26,221 nt of DNA from Burkholderiales bacterium UBA2647. Lineage in GTDB: Bacteria; Pseudomonadota; Gammaproteobacteria; Burkholderiales; Burkholderiaceae_E. Positions 17,451 to 23,676 of the stretch are shown here, in pieces (positions within the stretch are counted from its first letter, which is position 1; each line of letters starts with the position of its first letter). A model generated the notes under the pieces. It saw only the letters and a program-made list of their open reading frames with translations. It was not told where the DNA came from and made no database searches. The translations under genes were made by a program, and so were the position numbers. Where the stretch lies: assembly GCA_002359635.1 (NCBI GenBank), contig DENJ01000046.1:1-26221 (forward strand), in the 5' to 3' direction.

Positions 17451-17475
17451 AGCTTTTGCTGTTTCGGGATTGTCC

Positions 17476-18996
17476 TCAAGTCCTTGCTTCAGACCATGTG
17501 GACTTTGAACGATCAACAGCTTTGAGCCAGGCTTTCATGCGGCTTTGGGCTTCGTCACGCGACATCTCAGGCGTAAAAAGCCGGTCGGTCTGGCGCATGT
17601 TTGCACAAGCTTGAACGTTATCAAAAACACCGCAACCAAGCCCTGCAAGTTGTGCTGCGCCAAGTGCTGTGCTTTCTAGAACGGTAGGACGGTTGATCGT
17701 AACACCCAGCAGGTCTGCCTGAAATTGCATCAGCCAGTTGTTTGCGCTTGCGCCGCCATCAACCCGCAGTTCGATCAGTGGGGCACCGGCATCGGCGTTC
17801 ATCGCAAGCAGCACTTCAGCGCTTTGAAAAGCGATAGATTCCAGCGCTGCTCGGACGAGTTGTGCGCGATTCGTGCCTCGGGTGATTCCGACGAGCACGC
17901 CGCGTGCTTCCGGATCCCAGTGTGGTGCGCCGAGCCCGGTGAAAGCCGGCACCAGGTAGCATCCGCCGGTATCGTCGACCGATGCGGCGATCGCTTCGCT
18001 CTCTTGAGCATCGTTGATCAAGCCAAGTTCATCGCGCAGCCATTGCAAGGCTGCGCCTGCAACAAAAACGCTTCCCTCAAGGGCGTAATCCATCTCGATC
18101 TGCCCGTCTGCTGTGGCTTGAGACCAGGCACAGGTGCTCAGCAAGCGGTGCTTGGAGCGGCGAATCTCCGAGCCAAGCTGCATCAGCATGAAGCATCCGG
18201 TGCCATAGGTGTTTTTTGCCATGCCGGGGCTGATTGCTGCCTGACCAAAAAGGGCAGCTTGTTGATCGCCGGCAATACCGGTGATTGGAATACCCAAGGT
18301 GCTTGGGCTTATCTCACCGGGTTTTAGAACGCTATGAACAATACGGGGCAAAACAGCTTCAGGGACATCGAGCAACCCAAGCATCGCTTCATCCCATTGG
18401 CCGCTTGACAGATTCATCATCAAGGTACGGCTTGCATTGCTTCTATCGATCACATGGTCGCGCTTGTCGCTGAGTTGCCAGATCAACCAGCTGTCGATCG
18501 TTCCAAAACATAGCTCACCTTTTGCTGCACGTTGCCTGAGGGAAGCATCCTGCTGAAAAAGCCAGGCCAGCTTGGTACCCGAGAAGTAGGGGTCGAGCAA
18601 TAAGCCTGTGCGCGCCTGAACCATTGCCTCGTGGCCTTGTTCGCGCCATTGCTGACAGAGCGCGCTACTGCGCCTATCCTGCCAGACAATCGCGGCATGG
18701 ACGGGTCTGCCGCTTGCGCGCTCCCACAGCAACATGGTTTCTCGTTGGTTGGTGATGCCGATGGCTTGGATTTGATGGTTTTGTAATCCCGCTTGTGCGA
18801 TAGCGGCATGGATACAGTATTGCTGGGTTTCCCAGATCTCCATCGGATCGTGTTCGACCCAACCTGGTTGGGGATAGCACTGGCGAAAGGGCTTTTGTGC
18901 GACCGAAACGACCTGGCCAAGTTCGTTAAAAATAATGCCCCTCGAGCTGGTGGTACCTTGGTCAATCGCGAGCAGGTAAGCATGGCGGGCGTTCAT
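17476..18996 (-). CDS. glpK: Glycerol kinase
   Basis: GlpK phosphorylates glycerol to sn-glycerol-3-phosphate with ATP. The 506-residue product (E. coli: 502) is an FGGY kinase. It has the N-terminal phosphate loop AIDQGTTSSRG (about 10-20), GITNQRET (80-87) and WQDRR (105-109) of the glycerol site. FTGLGAPHWDPEARG and VDGGASANNWLMQ are in the C-terminal half. I chose the ATG at 18994-18996 because AAAGGAAA at 19002-19009 lies at good spacing. A more upstream ATG at 19017 would add seven residues. The gene begins 27 bp after imuB on the same strand with no visible terminator or promoter between. It may therefore be read from the SOS-regulated lexA promoter, as well as fitting the nearby ugp genes by function. 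Confidence 0.95.
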   Translation of the reverse strand: MNARHAYLLAIDQGTTSSRGIIFNELGQVVSVAQKPFRQCYPQPGWVEHDPMEIWETQQYCIHAAIAQAGLQNHQIQAIGITNQRETMLLWERASGRPVHAAIVWQDRRSSALCQQWREQGHEAMVQARTGLLLDPYFSGTKLAWLFQQDASLRQRAAKGELCFGTIDSWLIWQLSDKRDHVIDRSNASRTLMMNLSSGQWDEAMLGLLDVPEAVLPRIVHSVLKPGEISPSTLGIPITGIAGDQQAALFGQAAISPGMAKNTYGTGCFMLMQLGSEIRRSKHRLLSTCAWSQATADGQIEMDYALEGSVFVAGAALQWLRDELGLINDAQESEAIAASVDDTGGCYLVPAFTGLGAPHWDPEARGVLVGITRGTNRAQLVRAALESIAFQSAEVLLAMNADAGAPLIELRVDGGASANNWLMQFQADLLGVTINRPTVLESTALGAAQLAGLGCGVFDNVQACANMRQTDRLFTPEMSRDEAQSRMKAWLKAVDRSKSTWSEART

Positions 18997-19023
18997 GGCG
19001 GTTTCCTTTGAGGTCATGAGATC

Positions 19024-20622
19024 TTAGCCGAAGCAGCCTTGAATGAACCACTGATATGAGTTTTGTTCCGAAGTGCTTGGTCGGCTACGATAAATCCAGT
19101 AAAGCACATGGTCTTGGTCTGCCGCAATGAAGTAATCACGTGCAAACCATTCTCCTTCCCACCAAGCTGTTTCAATACGCTCAGGACCGGCAACAAGCGC
19201 CAGAGGTCCTTGCCAGTAAGGACGCTTGGCACGCTCCGTGATCGGAATTGCTTGATCAAAAAACCATATTGGTCTTGGCAATCCCATGGTTTGTTCATGG
19301 CCTGACATTGAAACGATCTTGTTGTGATCGGCGGTTTTATCGACAAATGCTTTGCTTGCATCCAATTCGAAAAGCTTTTGTGCCAACTCAGGGCGGTGAT
19401 CAGCGATTGAAACGATATGGAACATACTGCTGCGACCTAAGCGTGCTTGCAAACGCTCGAATAAAGCTGTTTGCGCCTGTCGATTGAGTGCCGGTCCAGG
19501 AAATAAACAATCTGATGCCACAGGCATATCCTGAGCAAACCCCCCGCAAAGCGTGATGGCAAGCACCGGGTCGCGCAAAACTGTTTTTGCCAGATGTTCT
19601 TCCCATAAGGCGCACCAGCGGTTTGCTTGGTCACAGAGTGCCTGCGTGCCCAAGCTAATAAGACTGATAGGACCGCGGTCGCGGTGATGGAGCTGAAAGC
19701 TCATCGCCATCAAGCCAAGCCGGCGAGCCTTTAGCTGAGCACAGGCCTGTTCGATAAGCATTTGTCCCAATTTGAACAATTGCTTGCTGTCTTCAGCCCA
19801 AAACGTGAGTTCGCGATGCAGCTTTAAAGGCTCGGGAATCTTCAGCCAGGTCCTCGGGTCAGCTTCCAGGCCTAAAGCTTGGTCCATCGCGAGTAAAGCC
19901 TTGGCACCGAGTCGTTGCCGAAGACTTCGACGTGGCATATCCCAGAGCGATTTCAGGGTCATCAACCCCAGATCTTCGCGCATCATCTGAAGATTTTGGG
20001 AATGCCGGCCGGCTTCTGTATGGGGTGATAAACAAAGTATATCAATGTCTTTCAGCAGCGTAGCCAGGCTCGAAGGCTCTGTGGCCATCAGGATGTGCTT
20101 GAAGTGAGTATGTCGATGCTCAAGCCTCGATGGCGGGTTTGATGGGGGGCTGGATTGCCATCGACTCAGCCACATCGCTGCACGGGCTGTGCAGGCTATC
20201 GCCACATTCAAAGACAGTCGAGGGTTAGAGAATCCTTCTAATATTTGCTCCACGAAGGTTTGGAGTCCCCCGAAAAGTTTTAAGCTGCGGCTTACTTCAG
20301 CCAGTAAAAAACCATCCTCTTGGCATAAATGGGGGGTGAAGCGTGAAAGCCACCAGCATTGTTCGTTTAAATACTGGGTTTCAGCCTTGGGGTCGCGAGC
20401 AATCCATAGCAGTTGCGGGCAACGGCTTAAAGCGCTCGCCTTGCCTAAGCCAGCTTCGATGCCTGAGGCAAGGGCTTTTTGATTGGCTTGATAAACAAGA
20501 CCATGCTCGTGGATAGCAAGTGCCGACTCCGAAGTCTCGCCGAGGCTTTGCTGGGTGACCCATAGCGAAAGATTGTCGATGTAAAAACTAATCCACAAAT
20601 TGTCGCTCAGAGCCTTCGACAT
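19024..20622 (-). CDS. imuB: ImuB, Y-family-like mutasome protein
   Basis: ImuB is a catalytically dead Y-family polymerase relative that links ImuA and DnaE2 to the beta clamp during SOS translesion synthesis. The 532-residue product has the Y-family-like N-terminal half: ISFYIDNL at 11-18, and EDGFLLAEVSRSLKLFGG at 102-119. In this region real polymerases carry the catalytic Asp-Glu pair, whereas here it reads Asp103-Gly104. By eye, the first catalytic Asp position is Tyr14. QTALF at 384-388 lies where ImuB clamp-binding motifs usually sit. The C-terminal ImuB domain is clear (GPERIETAWWEGEWFARDYF, about 479-498; WFIQGCFG at the end). It overlaps imuA by 16 bp and is followed closely by glpK instead of dnaE2. 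Confidence 0.93.
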   Translation of the reverse strand: MSKALSDNLWISFYIDNLSLWVTQQSLGETSESALAIHEHGLVYQANQKALASGIEAGLGKASALSRCPQLLWIARDPKAETQYLNEQCWWLSRFTPHLCQEDGFLLAEVSRSLKLFGGLQTFVEQILEGFSNPRLSLNVAIACTARAAMWLSRWQSSPPSNPPSRLEHRHTHFKHILMATEPSSLATLLKDIDILCLSPHTEAGRHSQNLQMMREDLGLMTLKSLWDMPRRSLRQRLGAKALLAMDQALGLEADPRTWLKIPEPLKLHRELTFWAEDSKQLFKLGQMLIEQACAQLKARRLGLMAMSFQLHHRDRGPISLISLGTQALCDQANRWCALWEEHLAKTVLRDPVLAITLCGGFAQDMPVASDCLFPGPALNRQAQTALFERLQARLGRSSMFHIVSIADHRPELAQKLFELDASKAFVDKTADHNKIVSMSGHEQTMGLPRPIWFFDQAIPITERAKRPYWQGPLALVAGPERIETAWWEGEWFARDYFIAADQDHVLYWIYRSRPSTSEQNSYQWFIQGCFG

Positions 20623-21254
20623 GATTGAGGTAGCTCGATTTCCAGGATGCTGCTGTGCAAGGGCCCACGTCGCTTGAGAATACGTAAAGCTAACCGTTGC
20701 CGAGGTCTGGGTAAGAGTAGAACCCTTAGCGGTGCTGCTGAAACCTGCTCCTGAACCAGACTCGGTCGAAAAATAAAACTGGGTCCTTCGGATTGCTGTG
20801 CTGCGAGTTGCAGTCGTCTGAAGATTTCAGGGCGCAGGTTGTTTTGAGGAAGCCAAGCCAGGACACAACCTAAGCTGTTACTACGCAGACACTGTTCTAT
20901 AGCCCATAAACGATCCAGGACATGCGCTGCTTGAAGCAAAATCAGATGCTTGAGATCAATGCCGTGGCAGGCTAATGCCGGGCCATAAGGCATCATCGGG
21001 GGATTCATGAGCATGACTGTCTTTTGCTGTGAAGTGAGTTGACGCAAGACAGGCACCAATAAGCGTAGCTCGCCGATACCAGCCTGTTGACTTAGTAATT
21101 CCGATAAAGCTCCGCAAGGCCAGCCATGCGTTGGTAGCTGTTGATCGAGTGCCTCAAAACCTGAGCTGATGCTGCCCTGAAGTCCGCTTTGAGGCCATCC
21201 GTCAGCCCACCAGAGCTGAGGGGACAAGCCCAGTAAATCCTGCTTGCTGCCCAT
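20607..21254 (-). CDS. imuA: ImuA, RecA-like mutasome accessory protein
   Basis: ImuA is the RecA/SulA-related accessory factor required with ImuB and DnaE2 for damage-induced mutagenesis. The 215-residue product carries the family hallmarks GWPCGALSELLSQQAGIGELRLLVPVL (split here as GWPCGALSELL, about 44-54, and GIGELRLL, about 59-66), plus ILKRRGP near residue 192. No classical Walker A loop is visible, as usual for the group. The ATG lies two bases after the lexA stop, and the TGA overlaps the imuB start by 16 bp. The three genes therefore form one tightly coupled operon controlled by the LexA box at 22039-22054. Calls of SulA or RecA in automated annotation would be over-broad. Confidence 0.9.
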   Translation of the reverse strand: MGSKQDLLGLSPQLWWADGWPQSGLQGSISSGFEALDQQLPTHGWPCGALSELLSQQAGIGELRLLVPVLRQLTSQQKTVMLMNPPMMPYGPALACHGIDLKHLILLQAAHVLDRLWAIEQCLRSNSLGCVLAWLPQNNLRPEIFRRLQLAAQQSEGPSFIFRPSLVQEQVSAAPLRVLLLPRPRQRLALRILKRRGPLHSSILEIELPQSCRRL

Positions 21255-21256
21255 GC

Positions 21257-21922
21257 TTAGCCAAGGAATTGCTTATCGCGGACCAAGCCGACCGCAATAC
21301 CTTCAAGAGCAAAGCCATCATCGTTGGCCGCGATAACAATCACTTGATAATCAGGGTGGGCAGGCCAAAGGCTTATCTGTTCTTGTTCCTGCTCAAAGCG
21401 CTTGACGGTGACTTCATCGTGAAGGCGGGCAACCACAATTTGACCTTGGCGCACTTGCTGCGTTCGCTTAACAGCAAGCAAATCACCATCGAGAATCCCC
21501 GCATCGCGCATGCTCATCCCGCGAACCCTGAGCAAATAGTCCGGAACTTGAGCGAATAAATGTTTGTCGAAACGGAAATGTGTTTCGACATGTTCCTGCG
21601 CCAGGATCGGGCTGCCTGCTGCAACCCGACCAATCAGCGGCAGACTGAGCCAGTTGCTGGGAGCAGCTTCTTTGGCTTCATAGCTCGCTGCTGTGCCTTC
21701 CGGCAGCGCTGCATCATTAATACGGATGCCGCGGGATGTGCCCGCTACAATCTCTAAAACACCTTTGCGAGCCATGGCTTTTAAGTGTTCTTCGGCTGCA
21801 TTGGGTGAACGAAATCCAAGTGCCTTCGCGATTTCTGCCCGGGTGGGCGGAAAGCCGGTTTGGACGATATGGCGGCGAATCAATTCAAGAATTTCGAGTT
21901 GACGTTTGGTGAGTTGACGCAT
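21257..21922 (-). CDS. lexA: LexA SOS repressor
   Basis: LexA represses SOS genes and self-cleaves when RecA filaments form on single-stranded DNA. The 221-residue product has the winged helix-turn-helix with TRAEIAKALGFRSPNAAEEHLK (about 27-48), nearly identical in its recognition segment to E. coli LexA. The cleavage site is Ala102-Gly103 (RVAAGSP), and the catalytic dyad is Ser137 (GMSM) and Lys174 (TVKRF). The start ATG is at 21920-21922 with only a weak ribosome site. A leader of at least 116 bases separates it from the operator. As first gene of lexA-imuA-imuB it should be autoregulated. The canonical helix predicts binding to CTGT-N8-ACAG, the sequence found twice in this window. Confidence 0.97.
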   Translation of the reverse strand: MRQLTKRQLEILELIRRHIVQTGFPPTRAEIAKALGFRSPNAAEEHLKAMARKGVLEIVAGTSRGIRINDAALPEGTAASYEAKEAAPSNWLSLPLIGRVAAGSPILAQEHVETHFRFDKHLFAQVPDYLLRVRGMSMRDAGILDGDLLAVKRTQQVRQGQIVVARLHDEVTVKRFEQEQEQISLWPAHPDYQVIVIAANDDGFALEGIAVGLVRDKQFLG

Positions 21923-22038
21923 CTTTGTTGGCTTTACCAGGGAGTCTTTGGGTTTTGACTTTGAGTTGAGCTTTGAGGTTAAGGTTTGAGGTTGGGCAGC
22001 ACATTTTTAGCTTTGCTGCGCAAGGTGGATTCTGATCG

Positions 22039-22072
22039 CTGTATTTTTATACAGTTTTTGTCGTATTTGCAA
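22039..22072 (-). promoter_or_regulatory. LexA box and lexA-imuA-imuB promoter
   Basis: CTGTATTTTTATACAG at 22039-22054 is a perfect CTGT-N8-ACAG operator. On the minus strand, TATAAA (22051-22046) inside the box can serve as the -10 element. TTGCAA (22072-22067) is a possible -35 with a 15-bp spacer. The operator thus covers the -10, consistent with autorepression. The box is 117 bp upstream of the lexA start. Confidence 0.9.
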
Positions 22073-22155
22073 GTAACTTTCGGCTGATCCTCTGTGCCGC
22101 TAGTCGGTAATAACCCTGAAATATCAATTTCCTGGTGCGCAATCACAAAGCTTGT

Positions 22156-22185
22156 GGCAGAGTGCAAATGTGCTGCCCCGTTTTT
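22156..22185 (+). terminator. Terminator-like hairpin in the leader of the RRM gene
   Basis: GGCAG (22156-22160) pairs with CTGCC (22173-22177) around a 12-base loop, followed by CCG and five T residues. It lies 86 bp before the RRM start in sense orientation. It could be an attenuator or the end of a short leader RNA. The stem is short, so confidence is low. Confidence 0.3.
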
Positions 22186-22271
22186 AGTGTTGTTGTCTTT
22201 TCTGAGTTTGTCCTCATTGATGGAGAAGCTTGGAAATTCAGCAGATCTTTGAATATTTCCGGATTTTTCTG

Positions 22272-22682
22272 ATGCCTACCAAGATTTATGTCGGCAACTT
22301 GCCCTGGCGAGCAACCGACGAACAACTCACAACCATGTTTTCAGCTCACGGCGATGTCACCGAGGCTCGCATTGTGACTGACCGCGAAACAGGACGCTCG
22401 CGCGGTTTCGCTTTTGTTACCATGACTGATGCATCGCAGGCTCAATCAGCGATACAGGCTATCAACGGTGCCTCGATGGAAGGGCGTGCGCTTGTGGTAA
22501 ACGAAGCGCGCGAGCAAAGCCGCCCGCCTCGTGGTCCTGGTGGCGGTGGTGGTGGTGGCGGCTTCGGCGGTCCGCGTGGCTCAGGCGGTCCGAGACGTGA
22601 GGGTTCTTGGGGCGGCGGCGGTGGCGGTGGCGGCGGCAGCGACGGTGCACCTCCGAGGCGACCGCGACAATTCGGCGGTTAG
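22272..22682 (+). CDS. Glycine-rich RRM RNA-binding protein
   Basis: The 136-residue protein has one RNA recognition motif. RNP2 is IYVGNL at residues 5-10 and RNP1 is RGFAFVTM at 44-51, each with aromatic residues for RNA stacking. A low-complexity tail follows, with Gly runs at 90-97 and 114-122 separated by Arg/Pro/Gly segments. Similar small RRM proteins occur in cyanobacteria and many proteobacteria, often cold-inducible, with general RNA-binding or chaperone-like roles. The target here is unknown. I chose the ATG at 22272 (GGA at 22261-22263 upstream). A TTG at 22230 would add 14 residues before the conserved MPTKIYVGNL start and is unlikely. The gene is divergent from lexA and followed by a strong hairpin. 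Confidence 0.92.
   Translation: MPTKIYVGNLPWRATDEQLTTMFSAHGDVTEARIVTDRETGRSRGFAFVTMTDASQAQSAIQAINGASMEGRALVVNEAREQSRPPRGPGGGGGGGGFGGPRGSGGPRREGSWGGGGGGGGGSDGAPPRRPRQFGG
22539..22637 (+). repeat. GGN simple-repeat tracts encoding the Gly-rich tail
   Basis: Eight consecutive GGY codons (22539-22562) and nine (22611-22637) form near-perfect trinucleotide GGC/GGT tracts. They could change length by in-frame slippage. Their many GG dinucleotides could allow two-tier G-quadruplexes in DNA or mRNA. Confidence 0.8.
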
Positions 22683-22699
22683 AACCGTTATTTTTTCTA

Positions 22700-22726
22700 A
22701 ACCTTGAGTCGATCCGATTCAAGGTT
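22700..22726. other. Near-perfect 12-bp hairpin after the RRM gene
   Basis: AACCTTGA (22700-22707) pairs with TCAAGGTT (22719-22726). The pairing continues through G22708-T22718 (a wobble) and TCG/CGA (22709-22711 with 22715-22717), leaving an ATC loop. No T run follows on the plus strand, so it is not a classical intrinsic terminator. On the minus strand the flank reads as A residues. It could protect the RRM mRNA 3' end, and it ends 14 bases before the unusual TTG start of the next gene. Confidence 0.75.
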
Positions 22727-22740
22727 GCCGGATTCCTGCC

Positions 22741-23676
22741 TTGTCAGCAATCGGGATTATTGGCGCAGGCCTCATGGGTATGTCAGTGGCCGAACGGCTT
22801 CGTGAATGCGGGCATCGGGTTCACATCCGCGACATCGATGCAAAGCGTGAAGCCCTTGGGCGCTCTTTGGGTTTTGTCGTTCATCCCACAGCCGCTTCGC
22901 TTGCAGCAGATTGCTCAGTCATTATCGTATTGGTGCTTGATGCGGCCCAAGTCCGTGAAGTTCTCTATGGCGGCGATGGCGCCTCCTCGCATGAACCAAG
23001 CCAAGGCGCCTTACTTCCGGTAATTGGCCCCGAGCATCGAATTATCTTTTGCAGCACTGTCTCACCGCAAGAGGCGAGCTTCGCCTGCCATCTGATCGTT
23101 CAACAAAATGCTATAGCGCTTGATGCACCAGTTTCAGGCGGACCGGCCCGCGCCGCCACCGGGCAGATCAGTATGATGATAGCGGGTCCTGCTGCAAGCC
23201 AGGCATCACTTGCCGAATTGTTACGTGTGCTTAGCAACAAAATATTTTTTATTTCAGAACGTTATGGTGATGGCGCAAGGGCAAAGTTAGTCAATAACCT
23301 GCTTGCCGCTATTAATCTTGTGGGCGGTGCCGAAGCCATGGCGCTTGGTGAAAAACTGGGGCTTGATCCCCAGACCTTGTTGGCATTAATCGCTGAAAGC
23401 TCGGGTTCGAGTTGGATGCTGGCGCATCGCATGCCGCGGGCCTTGGGCATGGCATCAGGTATAACAGCGCAGACGCATGTATTGACCAAAGACGTGAAGC
23501 TTGCAAACTTGATGGCCCTGGAACAGGGTTTGAGTCTGCCCATGGGCGCCGTCGCCGCGCATCAGATGCAAGCGACCTGCGATGAGGGTTGGCGGGAGGC
23601 TGATGACAGTGCGGTGTTTCATTGGTACCGAAAACTGTTTCAAACATTGAACGCCCGATTTCACATGCCAACGTAA
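22741..23676 (+). CDS. Beta-hydroxyacid dehydrogenase (3-hydroxyisobutyrate dehydrogenase family)
   Basis: The 311-residue product is an NAD(P)-dependent oxidoreductase of the 3-hydroxyisobutyrate / tartronate-semialdehyde reductase family. The Rossmann motif GIIGAGLMG is at residues 5-13. The substrate-binding segment DAPVSGGPARAATG is at about 128-141, and the catalytic Lys182 is in AKLVNN. The substrate (3-hydroxyisobutyrate, tartronate semialdehyde, glyoxylate or succinate semialdehyde) cannot be decided. The start must be TTG at 22741: the frame upstream is closed by TGA at 22705, and no ATG or GTG occurs between. Its last 16 bases overlap the convergent ETF-QO gene. It follows the RRM gene by 58 bp, with a hairpin between. 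Confidence 0.88.
   Translation: MSAIGIIGAGLMGMSVAERLRECGHRVHIRDIDAKREALGRSLGFVVHPTAASLAADCSVIIVLVLDAAQVREVLYGGDGASSHEPSQGALLPVIGPEHRIIFCSTVSPQEASFACHLIVQQNAIALDAPVSGGPARAATGQISMMIAGPAASQASLAELLRVLSNKIFFISERYGDGARAKLVNNLLAAINLVGGAEAMALGEKLGLDPQTLLALIAESSGSSWMLAHRMPRALGMASGITAQTHVLTKDVKLANLMALEQGLSLPMGAVAAHQMQATCDEGWREADDSAVFHWYRKLFQTLNARFHMPT

Larger units (their letters stand above)
21923..22271. other. 349-bp divergent control region between lexA and the RRM gene
   Basis: No gene is visible here. It holds the LexA box (22039-22054) and overlapping lexA promoter. The lexA leader (21923-22038) carries three TTTGAG hexamers starting at 21960, 21972 and 21985. The RRM-gene leader contains a terminator-like hairpin at 22156-22185. 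On the minus strand the lexA leader is A/C-rich with repeated CTCAAA. A weak hairpin GCAGC/GCTGC (21996-22000 with 22015-22019) is also present. I could not identify a convincing promoter for the RRM gene. Confidence 0.7.

Noticed and set aside
22230..22271. TTG-initiated extension of the RRM protein
   Set aside because: It adds residues not seen in RRM proteins. The ATG at 22272 begins exactly at the conserved MPTKIYVGNL-type start.
22700..22726. Rho-independent terminator after the RRM gene
   Set aside because: The hairpin is strong, but no T run follows on either strand, so I list it as a hairpin of unknown role.
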